DNA of 39,061 bases from Streptomyces globisporus. GTDB lineage: Bacteria; Actinomycetota; Actinomycetes; Streptomycetales; Streptomycetaceae. The translations under genes and the position numbers were made by a program. Below are positions 30,360 through 38,824 of this stretch, one piece after another. Every line of letters begins with the position of its first letter. Within the stretch, counting starts at the first letter, position 1. The DNA lies in contig NZ_QWFA01000110.1 of the NCBI RefSeq assembly GCF_003501885.1, positions 1 through 39,061 of the forward strand. Reading direction: 5' to 3'. A model generated the notes under the pieces. It was not told the DNA's origin and made no database searches. It saw only the letters and a program-made list of their open reading frames with translations.

Positions 30360-33356
30360 TCAGCCCGCCGCCCCGTAGAACCGCTCCTCCACCACCGCCC
30401 GAGCCCGCCGAGTGATCCGCCGATAGTCGTCCAACATGTCCCCGACATGCCCCGGCTCGTACCCCAGATACCGCCCCACCGCCGCCAGCTCCCGCGCGTC
30501 GGACGGGAACGTGTCGCCCGACCGCCCCCGCACCAGCATCACCGCGTTGCGCACCCGCGCCGCCAGCACCCACGCCTCGTCCAGCGTCTGCGCCTCCTCA
30601 GCCGAAATCAGGTCGGCGGCGCACGCGGCGGCCAGCGCCTCGCGCGTACGCGTCGTGCGCAGGCCGGGCTCCGCCCACCCGTGCTGCATCTGAATCAGCT
30701 GCACGGTCCATTCGACATCGCTCAACCCGCCCCGCCCCAGCTTCGTGTGGAGCGTGGGGTCCGCGCCGCGCGGCATCCGCTCGGACTCCATCCGCGCCTT
30801 GAGCCGGCGGATCTCGCGTACGGCGTCCTCGCCGAGCCCCTCCATCGGATACCGCAGCGGATCGATCAGCTCGACGAAGGAGCGCCCCAACTCCTCGTCG
30901 CCCGCCATGTGTTCGGCCCGCAGCAGCGCCTGGCTCTCCCAGACCAGCGACCAGCGCCGGTAGTAGGCCTCGTACGACTTCAGCGTGCGCACCATCGGCC
31001 CGGTCCTGCCCTCGGGACGCAGATCGGCGTCGATGAGCAACGGCGGGTCGGCGGTCGGCAGTTGGAGCAGTCGCCGCATCTCGCCCACGACCGCGTTGGC
31101 CGCCTGCCCGGCCTCCTCGTCGCTCACGCCCTCGCGCGGCTGATGGACGAAGAGGACGTCGGCGTCGGAGCCGTAACTCAGCTCGTGCCCGCCGAATCGG
31201 CCCATGCCGATGACGGCGAACCGGGTCGGCAGGGTGTCGCCCCACCGGTCGCGGACGGCGGCCCGCAGCGCGCCCGCGATGGTGGCGGCGTTGAGGTCGG
31301 TGACGGCGGAGCCGACGCGGTCCACGAGGGCCCCGTGGTCCTGCTCGGCGGGGCTGTCCTCGGTGCCGTACGAGCCGATGAGGTCGGCGGCCGTCGTACG
31401 GAACAGCTCCCGGCGGCGTACCCCGCGTACTACCGCCACGGCCGACTCCGCATCGCCCGCCCGCCCCACCGCGGCCAGCACCTCCTGCTCCAGGTGCTCC
31501 CGGGTGCGCGGCTTCAACCCCTCCGGATCGCCGAGGATCGCGACCGCCTCCGGGGCCCGCATGAGGAGGTCCGGGGCGAGCCGGCCGGCGGAGAGAACCC
31601 GGGCGAGGTTCTCCGCGGCGGCGCCCTCGTCGCGCAGGAGCCGCAGGTACCACGGGGTCTTGCCGAGCGCGTCGGACACCTTGCGGAAGCCGAGGAGACC
31701 GGCGTCCGGGTCGGCGGAGTCCGCGAACCAGCCGAGGAGCACCGGCAGCAGCGTGCGCTGGATGGCGGCCTTGCGGGTCACCCCGGAGGAGAGCGCCTCC
31801 AGGTGCCGCAGGGCGGCCGCCGGGTCGGCGTACCCGAGGGCCTCCAGACGGATCGCGGCGGCCTTCGCGCTGAGCCGGGACTCACCGGGGGCCAGCTGGG
31901 CGACGGCGTCCAGCAGCGGCCGGTAGAAGATCTTCTCGTGCAGCCGCCGTACGACGGAGGCGTGCCGCTTCCAGGCCTTGTTCAGCTCGGCCACCGGATC
32001 GGTGCGCATGCCGAGCGACCGGCCGAGCCGCCGCAGATCCGCCTCGTCCTCGGGGACCAGGTGGGTGCGGCGCAGCCGGTAGAGCTGGATGCGGTGCTCC
32101 ATGGCGCGCAGGAAACGGTACGCCTCGTCCAGCTGGGCGGCGTCCGCGCGTCCCACGTACCCGCCTTCGGCGAGCGCCCGCAGCGCCTCCAGGGTGGAGC
32201 CGCTGTGCAGCGAGGCGTCGCTGCGCCCGTGCACCAACTGGAGGAGCTGGACGGCGAATTCGACGTCCCGCAGCCCGCCGGGGCCGAGCTTCAGCTCGCG
32301 CTCGATGCGGTCTGCGGGGATGTTGTCGACGACCCGGCGGCGCATCTTCTGCACGTCGGGAACGAAGTTCTCCCGGTCGGCGGCCCCCCAGACGAGCGGC
32401 GACACCGCCTCGACGTACTCGGCGCCCAGCTCGGGGTCGCCGGCCACCGCCCGGGCCTTCAACAGGGCCTGGAACTCCCAGGTCTTGGCCCAGCGCTGGT
32501 AGTAGGCGAGGTGGGAGCTGAGGGTGCGCACGAGCGGCCCGTTGCGGCCCTCGGGGCGGAGGTTGGCGTCGACCTCCCAGATGGTGCCCTCGACGGTGGT
32601 GTCGGAGCAGATCCGCATCATGTGCGCGGCCAGCCGGGTGGCGGCCTGCATGGCCTTGGTCTCGTCGACCCCGTCACGCGCCTCCCCGACGAAGATCACG
32701 TCGACGTCGGAGATGTAGTTCAGCTCCCGCCCGCCGCACTTGCCCATCGCCACGACGGCGAGCCGGCACAGCGCGGCGTCCTCGGGCGCGGCCGTACGAG
32801 CGATGGCGAGGGCGGCGCGCAGGGTGGCGGTGGCGAGGTCGGCCAGCTCGGCGGCGGTCTGGGCGAGATCGGTCGTCCCGCACACGTCCCGGGCGGCGAG
32901 GGTGAGCAGGCACCGGCGGTAGGCGACCCGCAGCGAGTCCGGGTCGACCGCGTCGGCGAGCCCCTGCTCGAACTCGGCGACGCCGGGGTGCAGATCGGCC
33001 GACTCGTACGTGACGAGCGCCTGCCAGTCGCGCGGGTGCCGGGCCAGATGGTCCCCGAGCGCCTCGGATGCGCCGAGGACCCCGAGGAGCCGGTCGCGCA
33101 GGGGTTTGGCGGTGACGAGGGTGTCGAGCAGCACCTGCCGCTCGCTCTCCTCCCCCGCCTCCACGATCCGGACCAGTCCGCGCAGGGCCAGATCAGGGTC
33201 GGCGGTGGCCCCGAGCGCCTCCAGCAGGACCGGATCGGACCGTACGGAGGCGAGCGCGTCCAGGTCGAGGAGCTGCTCGGCGGCGGACGGGTCGGTGAAT
33301 CCGTGCCGCAGCAGCCTGGTGAACGTACTGCTTCTGCGCCCCGGCGCGGTCGTCAT
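30360..33356 (-). CDS. glnE: Bifunctional glutamine synthetase adenylyltransferase/deadenylase GlnE
   Basis: 998 residues, the usual length in actinomycetes. Two nucleotidyltransferase domains are visible: the N-terminal adenylyl-removing domain with NYISDVDVIFVGEA (D217/D219) and the C-terminal adenylylating domain with SYGSDADVLFVH (D731/D733). Each is followed by a helical domain (NANLRPEGR..., DADLRPEGR...). It modifies GlnA in response to nitrogen status; glnA is often not far from it in Streptomyces but is not in this window. ATG 33356 has GGAG upstream. Confidence 0.97.
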   Translation of the reverse strand: MTTAPGRRSSTFTRLLRHGFTDPSAAEQLLDLDALASVRSDPVLLEALGATADPDLALRGLVRIVEAGEESERQVLLDTLVTAKPLRDRLLGVLGASEALGDHLARHPRDWQALVTYESADLHPGVAEFEQGLADAVDPDSLRVAYRRCLLTLAARDVCGTTDLAQTAAELADLATATLRAALAIARTAAPEDAALCRLAVVAMGKCGGRELNYISDVDVIFVGEARDGVDETKAMQAATRLAAHMMRICSDTTVEGTIWEVDANLRPEGRNGPLVRTLSSHLAYYQRWAKTWEFQALLKARAVAGDPELGAEYVEAVSPLVWGAADRENFVPDVQKMRRRVVDNIPADRIERELKLGPGGLRDVEFAVQLLQLVHGRSDASLHSGSTLEALRALAEGGYVGRADAAQLDEAYRFLRAMEHRIQLYRLRRTHLVPEDEADLRRLGRSLGMRTDPVAELNKAWKRHASVVRRLHEKIFYRPLLDAVAQLAPGESRLSAKAAAIRLEALGYADPAAALRHLEALSSGVTRKAAIQRTLLPVLLGWFADSADPDAGLLGFRKVSDALGKTPWYLRLLRDEGAAAENLARVLSAGRLAPDLLMRAPEAVAILGDPEGLKPRTREHLEQEVLAAVGRAGDAESAVAVVRGVRRRELFRTTAADLIGSYGTEDSPAEQDHGALVDRVGSAVTDLNAATIAGALRAAVRDRWGDTLPTRFAVIGMGRFGGHELSYGSDADVLFVHQPREGVSDEEAGQAANAVVGEMRRLLQLPTADPPLLIDADLRPEGRTGPMVRTLKSYEAYYRRWSLVWESQALLRAEHMAGDEELGRSFVELIDPLRYPMEGLGEDAVREIRRLKARMESERMPRGADPTLHTKLGRGGLSDVEWTVQLIQMQHGWAEPGLRTTRTREALAAACAADLISAEEAQTLDEAWVLAARVRNAVMLVRGRSGDTFPSDARELAAVGRYLGYEPGHVGDMLDDYRRITRRARAVVEERFYGAAG

Positions 33357-33537
33357 CCCGTGCTCTCCTGCCAGCCGAACCCGAACTGCGTAACTGCTCG
33401 CCGCTCCCTTGCCGCGTCACAGCTCTCCGAGCCTAGTCCCGTGCCGATGATTTCGGGGCGGCGGCGGAGTCCACCCACGGGGAAAGCACCTGACAGCACC
33501 CCGTGACAGCACCGTTCGCCACCACCCCGGAGGAAAG

Positions 33538-34059
33538 ATGTCCACGACCGAGCAGCCCCCGGCCACCGAGCTGGACGCCCGCTACAGCAGCGAGGGTGCG
33601 ACGGCCCGCCCCTGGCCGGAGACGGCCGCCGTACTGACAAACGCCCCGCTGTACTGGCTCTCCACGGTCCGACCCGACGGCCGCCCCCACGTCACCCCGC
33701 TCATCGGCGTCTGGTCGCAGGGCGCCCTGCACTTCTGTACGGGCCCGCAGGAGCGCAAGGCGCGCAATCTGGCGGCCAACCCCGAGGTGGTCCTGACGAC
33801 GGGTGCGAACACCCTGGACTCCGGCTTCGACGTCGTGGTGGAGGGCCGGGCGGACCGGGTGACGGACCACGGCCGGCTCAGGGAACTGGCCCGGGAGTGG
33901 GAGGCGAAGTACGGCGCCGACTGGCACTTCGACGTCGAGGACGGCAGCTTCGTCCAGGCGGAGGCGGGCCACGCCCAGGTGTTCGCGGTTCACCCCCGTA
34001 CGGCGTTCGGCTTCGGCAAGGGGGAGCCGTACAGCCAGACGCGCCACCGCTTCACGTGA
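33538..34059 (+). CDS. Pyridoxamine 5'-phosphate oxidase-fold protein
   Basis: 173 residues. The split-barrel flavin/F420-binding fold shows YWLSTVRPDGRPHVTPLIGVW (about 39-59), ALHFCTG, KARNLAANPEVVLTTG and FDVVVEGRADRV. GGAGGAAAG precedes the ATG. The family includes FMN- and F420-dependent enzymes of small-molecule reduction, and the sequence alone does not decide the cofactor. Its stop overlaps the convergent methyltransferase by 8 bases. Confidence 0.9.
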   Translation: MSTTEQPPATELDARYSSEGATARPWPETAAVLTNAPLYWLSTVRPDGRPHVTPLIGVWSQGALHFCTGPQERKARNLAANPEVVLTTGANTLDSGFDVVVEGRADRVTDHGRLRELAREWEAKYGADWHFDVEDGSFVQAEAGHAQVFAVHPRTAFGFGKGEPYSQTRHRFT

Positions 34060-34843
34060 CCCGCCGGGCCGTCCCGATGACGACGGTGGCGTACAGCTCC
34101 TCGGAGACCCGGACCCGCGGGGTGAGCCCGGCGGCGCGCAGGATCTCCACCGCGACGTTCCGCTGCCGCTCGCCGGCCTCCACCAGCAGGCTGCCGCCCG
34201 GGGCGAGCCACGCGGGCGCCTCGGCGGCGACCCGGCGCATGACGTCGAGGCCGTCGCCGCCCCCGTCGAGGGCGACGCGCGGTTCGTGGACGCGGGCCTC
34301 GGCGGGGAGCAGCTCGACATCGGCGGTCGGAACGTACGGAACGTTGGCCAGGAGCACGTCGACGCGGCCGCGCAGGCGGGCGGGAAGGGGGGTGAAGAGA
34401 TCACCCTCGTACACCTCCCCCAGGTCGCCGACGTTGCGCCGGGCGCAGCGTACGGCGGCGGGTTCGACGTCGCAGGCGTGCAGGTCGACCCGGTCCAGGG
34501 CGGTGGCGAGGGCGACGCCGAGCGCACCCGAACCGCAGCAGAGATCGACGACGACGGCCCGGCGGGGCGCGAGGGCGGCGGCCTGCGCCACGAGGAACTC
34601 CGTACGCCGCCGGGGCACGAAGACACCGGCGTCCACGGCGAACCGGCGACCGCGGAACTCCGCCCAGCCCAGGACGTGTTCGAGCGGGAGCCCGGTGGCA
34701 CGGCGCTCGACGAGGTCGGACAGCTCGTCGGGGGAGGCGGCGGCCTCGTGGAGGAGGAGGGCCTCGTCCTCGGCGAAGACGCACCCGGCGCGGCGGAGGG
34801 CGAGGACGGTGGTGGAGAGGGAGCTGATGGGGTGAACCGACAT
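34052..34843 (-). CDS. PrmC/HemK-like methyltransferase with variant NVPY motif
   Basis: 263 residues. The helical N-terminal domain (LERRATGLPLEHVLGWAEFRG) precedes a Rossmann fold with VVDLCCGSGALGVAL (motif I, about 97-112) and D125 in HACDVEP. The substrate-amide motif that is NPPY in release-factor methyltransferases is N167-V-P-Y170. This fits the 'putative protein N5-glutamine methyltransferase' group, a side branch from PrmC itself, which usually lies next to prfA. A glutamine substrate is plausible, the target protein unknown. Confidence 0.88.
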   Translation of the reverse strand: MSVHPISSLSTTVLALRRAGCVFAEDEALLLHEAAASPDELSDLVERRATGLPLEHVLGWAEFRGRRFAVDAGVFVPRRRTEFLVAQAAALAPRRAVVVDLCCGSGALGVALATALDRVDLHACDVEPAAVRCARRNVGDLGEVYEGDLFTPLPARLRGRVDVLLANVPYVPTADVELLPAEARVHEPRVALDGGGDGLDVMRRVAAEAPAWLAPGGSLLVEAGERQRNVAVEILRAAGLTPRVRVSEELYATVVIGTARRVT

Positions 34844-35037
34844 GCGAGCGAAGCCTTTCGGGAAAACCGATGGGCGCTCGACGATCGTTCTAGTCCGTCC
34901 GGTCAGCTTCGGCTGCTGCCGGTCGTCCGACGTGATCGCGCGGGGTGAGCACCCAGCCTGATCCAGCGGTAATGGGTCTCACCTCCTCGGTCGGTCTTCT
35001 CGTTCCCCGTCGCGTACGGGGGTCGTAACAGTACAAC

Positions 35038-35076
35038 AGCCCGCTTCCGCACCCGTGCGGGGCGCGGAAGCGGGCT
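35038..35076 (-). terminator. Terminator of the MFS exporter gene
   Basis: Arms AGCCCGCTTCCGC (35038-35050) and GCGGAAGCGGGCT (35064-35076) form a perfect 13-bp stem; the 13-nt loop contains its own CCCG/CGGG pairing. It is followed on the minus strand by a T-containing stretch, 18 bp after the stop. Confidence 0.85.
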
Positions 35077-35094
35077 GGACGAGCCGTAGGGGGC

Positions 35095-36648
35095 TCAGAG
35101 ATCCACGCTGTCCCGCAACTTCGTCGGCGTCAGGAACAGCGACGCGATGACGCCGATCACGGCGATGCCGGCCGAGATGAGGAAGATGTGGCCGGTGGCG
35201 TCCCCGTACGCGGCCCGGACGACGTCCTGGACCTGGGGCGGCATGGCGGCGACGTTGAGGGTGGAGCCGCCGGAGCCGGAGGCGGCGGGATCGATGCCGA
35301 GCTTTGCCAGACCGTCCGTGATCTTCGTGGACACCTGGTGGGCGAGGACCGCGCCGAGGACGGAGACGCCCATGGTGCCGCCGAGGGAGCGGAAGAAGGT
35401 GATGGCCCCGCTGGCCGCGCCGATCTCGCTGAGCGGCACGGTGTTCTGGAGGACGAGCACCAGGTTCTGCATCGACATACCGACTCCGACACCCACACCG
35501 AGCATCCCCAGCGACACCATCAGGAGCGAGGTCTCGTGGTCGATGAAGGACAGTCCGAGGAAGCCGAGGGCGAGGACGACGACACCGGCGACGATGAACG
35601 GCTTGACCTTGCCGGTCTTGGAAACCAGGCGCCCGGCGACGGTGGAGGAGACGAGGACGCCGGCCATGAGCGGAATGGTGAGGAGCCCGGCCTCGGTCGG
35701 CGAGTAGCCGCGTCCGATCTGGAAGTACTGCCCGAGGAAGACCGCGCCCCCGAACATGGCCATGCCGACCGCGAGGCTGGCGACGATGGCGAGGGCGGGG
35801 TCGCGGCGGCGGACGACGTGCAGCGGAACGACGGGCTCCTTGACGCGGCCCTCGACGAGGACGGCCGCCCCCAGGATGATCACGCTTCCGCCGACCATCA
35901 GTCCGCTCTGCCAGGAGATCCAGTCGAAGTCGTCGCCGACGAAGGTGACCCAGAGGAGCAGGAGGCTGACCCCGGCGGCGATGAGGGATGCGCCCAGGTA
36001 GTCGACCTTGGTGTCGGGCCGGCGGACTTCGACGAGGTGCAGGGTACGGGCCAGCATCACGGAGGCGAGGAGCGTGAAGGGCACGGCGATGAAGAAGCAC
36101 CAGCGCCAGCCGAGCCAGGAGGCGTCGGTGATGAACCCGCCGAGCAGCGGCCCGCCGACGGTGGCTACGGCCATGACGCCGCCGAGGTAGCCGTTGTAGC
36201 GTCCGCGCTCCTTCGGGCTGATCATCGCGGCGATGATCACCTGGACGAGCACCTGGAGCGCGCCCATGCCGAGCCCCTGAACGGCGCGGAAGGCGATCAA
36301 CTGCTCGGTGGACTGGGCGAACCCGCACGCCACCGACGAGACGACGAAGATCCCGATGGCTACCTGGAGCAGCAGCTTCTTGCTGAACAGGTCGGCGAGC
36401 TTGCCCCAGATCGGGGTGGAGGCCGTGGAGGCGAGCAGGGTCGCGGTGACGACCCAGGTGTACTGGGACTGCGTGCCGTCGAGGGACCCGATGATCTGCG
36501 GCAGTGCGACCGAGACCACGGTGCTGCTGATCATCGCCACGAACAGCACGATGAGCAGCCCACTGAGGGCCCGCAGGACGTGGCGGTGGTCCATGGGTGC
36601 GGCGGCGGGGGCCCCGGCCGGGGCGGCGGCGGTGTCTGCTGCGCTCAC
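35095..36648 (-). CDS. MFS drug exporter, DHA2 (14-TMS) type
   Basis: 517 residues from GTG 36648, chosen because GGAGG lies 6 bases upstream; a longer frame to 36708 lacks this. It shows 14 hydrophobic segments and the DHA2 motifs: motif A-like GKLADLFSKKLLL, RAVQGLGMGAL, GPLLGGFI and the GWRWCFFIAVPF segment. Members export antibiotics or dyes by proton antiport. It is divergent from a TetR gene with an operator-like palindrome between, so induction by its substrate is expected. Confidence 0.94.
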   Translation of the reverse strand: MSAADTAAAPAGAPAAAPMDHRHVLRALSGLLIVLFVAMISSTVVSVALPQIIGSLDGTQSQYTWVVTATLLASTASTPIWGKLADLFSKKLLLQVAIGIFVVSSVACGFAQSTEQLIAFRAVQGLGMGALQVLVQVIIAAMISPKERGRYNGYLGGVMAVATVGGPLLGGFITDASWLGWRWCFFIAVPFTLLASVMLARTLHLVEVRRPDTKVDYLGASLIAAGVSLLLLWVTFVGDDFDWISWQSGLMVGGSVIILGAAVLVEGRVKEPVVPLHVVRRRDPALAIVASLAVGMAMFGGAVFLGQYFQIGRGYSPTEAGLLTIPLMAGVLVSSTVAGRLVSKTGKVKPFIVAGVVVLALGFLGLSFIDHETSLLMVSLGMLGVGVGVGMSMQNLVLVLQNTVPLSEIGAASGAITFFRSLGGTMGVSVLGAVLAHQVSTKITDGLAKLGIDPAASGSGGSTLNVAAMPPQVQDVVRAAYGDATGHIFLISAGIAVIGVIASLFLTPTKLRDSVDL

Positions 36649-36755
36649 GCGCAACCTCCGGAAATGTTCGTACGAGAGGCCCGTGCGAGATGTCGGCATC
36701 GGGCGCATCCGTGCACGACCCCGTACGGGAGGGAGAAGGCTTCACCATACATGCA

Positions 36756-36777
36756 CACTGGGCAATTTTGCCCACTG
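36756..36777. promoter_or_regulatory. TetR operator between exporter and regulator
   Basis: GGGCAA-TT-TTGCCC (36760-36773) is perfect and extends to a 22-bp near-palindrome with outer CACTG/CACTG-like flanks (mismatches at the third positions). It lies between the -10 elements of the two divergent genes. Confidence 0.75.
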
Positions 36778-36799
36778 AGCAAGAATCTCACACCCGGGG

Positions 36800-36805
36800 G
36801 ATAAT
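36800..36805 (+). promoter_or_regulatory. -10 element for leaderless TetR gene
   Basis: GATAAT ends 6 bases before ATG 36812; no ribosome-binding site is present. A -10-like TATGGT for the exporter is on the minus strand at 36749-36744. Confidence 0.5.
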
Positions 36806-36811
36806 GCCTCC

Positions 36812-37411
36812 ATGGACAGCAGCACCGCGGGACCGGGACTCCGGGAACGCAAGAAGGAAGCCACCCGCCAGGCCGTGCACGAGGCGACCCTGCGCCTGAC
36901 GGTGGAGCACGGATTCGACCAGGTGACGGTCGAGGCGGTGGCGGACGCGGCCGGGATCTCCCGCAGAACGTTCTCCAACTACTTCACCAACAAGGAGGAC
37001 GCCCTCCTCTACGGCGAGGAGCAGCAGATCAGGGCCCTGGTCCGCACGGTCCGCGACCGCCCCGCCGACGAACCCGCCTGGCCGGCCCTGCGCGCGGCGG
37101 TGGCCCAGTTCGCGGACCGCGTGGCACCCCCGGAACGCGAATGGGCGATCCGCACCCGCCTGGCGATGCGTCACCCCTCGCTGCTGGCGCGCCAGTTGGC
37201 CAACCACGCCGCCCTGGAACGCGACCTGGCCGAAGCGGTGGCAGCCCGCCCCGGCCCACCGTCGGCCCCGGTCCGCCCGATCGTCCTGGCGGCGGGCTTC
37301 CTGGCCTCGCTCCGGATCGCGATGCGGATGTGGATCGAGGAGGACCTGGCGCGGGAGCCGGCGGCGGTGATCGACGAGATCCTGGACGAGATGGGGCGGG
37401 GGTTCGTGTGA
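36812..37411 (+). CDS. TetR-family regulator of the MFS exporter
   Basis: 199 residues. RERKKEATRQAVHEATLRL leads into the HTH QVTVEAVADAAGISRRTFSNYFTNKEDAL. The C-terminal helical domain is of normal length. The divergent arrangement with a DHA2 exporter and the shared palindrome are the classic layout of a drug-responsive repressor controlling itself and the pump. Confidence 0.93.
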   Translation: MDSSTAGPGLRERKKEATRQAVHEATLRLTVEHGFDQVTVEAVADAAGISRRTFSNYFTNKEDALLYGEEQQIRALVRTVRDRPADEPAWPALRAAVAQFADRVAPPEREWAIRTRLAMRHPSLLARQLANHAALERDLAEAVAARPGPPSAPVRPIVLAAGFLASLRIAMRMWIEEDLAREPAAVIDEILDEMGRGFV

Positions 37412-37433
37412 ACCGGCCCCCTCGGCACCCGCC

Positions 37434-38213
37434 TCAGGAATCCGGCTGGTCGAAGTCCGGCCGGTCGATGCGGATTTCGTAGGCGATCTCCCAGCGGATG
37501 TCCGGCACGACGACGTCGGCCGTCTCCACGGGGCGGCCCTCGCGGTCGAAGTACGTGCGCTCGATCTCGATGACCAGGTCGCCGATGGAGATCCCGAGCA
37601 GGTTGGCCTGTTCCCGCGTGGCGCGGGCCGGGCGGGGCAGTTCGATGCCGGTGGCGATATCCACGCCGATGGAGCGCATGCGCTCCACGACGCCCAGCTT
37701 GCCGTGCGGGCCCATCTCCGGGAGCAGGACCGGTGTCCCGTCCGTGATGGCCATCGGCTCCCAGCTCTTGGCGAGCTGTACGGGCAGGCCGTCGGCGAGG
37801 AACTCGTAGTCGGTCACGACACAGAGGTCGCCGGGCTCGATCGCCAGGCGTTCCGCGATGTCCTCGGGCGCGGGGACGCGGGCCCTGCTGGTGCACTCCC
37901 AGTCCGCCTCGTGGTCGAGCTCGCTCATGTTCGAGGCGAACGGGCTCTTGTTCCGCTGCTCGCGGTGGCGTGAACGGACCATGCGCCGGCGCTCGCGGGC
38001 CCGGCGGACGTACGTACCGGAACCGGCACGGCCTTCGAGGATGCCCTCGATGATCAGACGCTCCATGGCCCGCTGCGCCACGGACTGGCCCACGCCGTAC
38101 TCCTCGGCGAACCGCGCCCGGGACGGCAGCTTGTCCCCGACCGCCCATTCACCGGCCCGCACGCGAGCCCGCAGCTTGTCCGCCACCTGCAGGTACGGCG
38201 TATCACGTGGCAT
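37434..38213 (-). CDS. GntR-family regulator with UTRA domain, KorSA-like
   Basis: 259 residues. The N-terminal GntR winged helix (about 5-70) shows YLQVADKLRARVRAGEW, LPSRARFAEEYGVGQSVAQRAMERLIIEG and GSGTYVRR. A basic stretch with RRMVRSRHREQR follows, then the UTRA effector domain to the end (ERTYFDREGRPVETADVVVP). GGAG precedes the ATG. The length, layout and divergent small hypothetical genes recall regulators of Streptomyces integrative conjugative elements such as KorSA of pSAM2. That link is inference, because no integrase, replication or transfer gene lies in view. Confidence 0.9.
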   Translation of the reverse strand: MPRDTPYLQVADKLRARVRAGEWAVGDKLPSRARFAEEYGVGQSVAQRAMERLIIEGILEGRAGSGTYVRRARERRRMVRSRHREQRNKSPFASNMSELDHEADWECTSRARVPAPEDIAERLAIEPGDLCVVTDYEFLADGLPVQLAKSWEPMAITDGTPVLLPEMGPHGKLGVVERMRSIGVDIATGIELPRPARATREQANLLGISIGDLVIEIERTYFDREGRPVETADVVVPDIRWEIAYEIRIDRPDFDQPDS

Positions 38214-38255
38214 TTGAGCAGCTCCGTGTGTTCGGCGTCGATATGGGCGTCGCTG

Positions 38256-38296
38256 TTGACAAAGCTAACCCATCAGGTTGAAGCTGAATATTCAGC
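38256..38296 (+). promoter_or_regulatory. Promoter and palindrome between GntR gene and small-gene operon
   Basis: TTGACA (38256-38261) is a consensus -35. GAAGCT (38280-38285) is a weak -10 at 18-bp spacing. AACC-n5-GGTT (38267-38279) lies between them and the perfect 14-bp palindrome GCTGAATATTCAGC (38283-38296) covers the expected start point. AT-rich compared with the surroundings. Likely the operator of the GntR protein. Confidence 0.55.
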
Positions 38297-38334
38297 ATTA
38301 CATGGAGTGACATTCGGTTCACCAGGGGAGAAGT

Positions 38335-38712
38335 GTGCGCTCTGCACAAGCGCGGGTCGCGGCGCTGACCGGCATGCTCACCGCCGCCACAGGCACCGAC
38401 CCGCGTGTGGCCACCGACCTGGCCCTCTTCCGCGTCGAGGCCGATCTCCCCGCCGAGTTGAGCGCGACCGCCCATGCGGCCGTCCTCGCCGCCCTGGCCA
38501 CGGCGGACCGCTTCGGGCACACACGCACCCGCGGCGCCGAATTCGTCTGGGCCGAGATCAGCAGAGAGGTGAACGTGACCACGACCGAATCCCCCGACAC
38601 GGCCTACCGCGCCCTGCTCGGCCACACGATGACCTGCACCGCCTGCCGGACCGGGGCGATCTGCCCCGACGCGGCCAAGCTCGTCCGCGTCTGGCGGGAG
38701 ACCCGCCGATGA
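38335..38712 (+). CDS. Small hypothetical protein with CxxC near C-terminus
   Basis: 125 residues from GTG 38335, with GGGGAG a few bases upstream. The N-terminal two thirds are an alpha-helical, alanine-rich region (VAALTGMLTAATGTDPRV...AVLAALATADRFG). The C-terminus has CTACRTGAICPDAAKLVRVWRETRR with three cysteines, possibly metal-binding. I do not recognise a named family, although similar proteins are familiar beside GntR genes of Streptomyces accessory elements. It overlaps the next reading frame as ATGA. Confidence 0.75.
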   Translation: MRSAQARVAALTGMLTAATGTDPRVATDLALFRVEADLPAELSATAHAAVLAALATADRFGHTRTRGAEFVWAEISREVNVTTTESPDTAYRALLGHTMTCTACRTGAICPDAAKLVRVWRETRR

Positions 38713-38774
38713 GAACCCCCGGCCGTCTCAGCCCCACCACGCCCGCCATCCCCACCAGCGACGGGGGCGCCTGA
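38709..38774 (+). CDS. Possible 21-residue coupled ORF
   Basis: ATG overlaps the previous stop (ATGA) and its own TGA overlaps the next ATG (TGATG). The peptide is proline/threonine-rich, MRTPGRLSPTTPAIPTSDGG plus A. It could be a real micro-gene or only a bridge keeping ribosomes on the message. Low confidence. Confidence 0.25.
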   Translation: MRTPGRLSPTTPAIPTSDGGA

Positions 38775-38824
38775 TGCGCAGCACCCGCCAGGCGTTACCG
38801 GTACCACCCGGGAGGCCCGGATGA
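38774..38824 (+). CDS. Possible 16-residue coupled ORF containing a TTA codon
   Basis: MRSTRQALPVPPGRPG starts in the TGATG overlap and stops in an ATGA overlap with the zinc-ribbon gene. Codon 8 is TTA. Probably spurious or a coupling bridge. Confidence 0.2.
   Translation: MRSTRQALPVPPGRPG

Noticed and set aside
30186..33506. 1106-codon open frame opposite glnE
   Set aside because: Composition is typical of antisense frames (Arg/Pro/Gly/His-rich, no motifs), while glnE has both conserved nucleotidyltransferase motifs.
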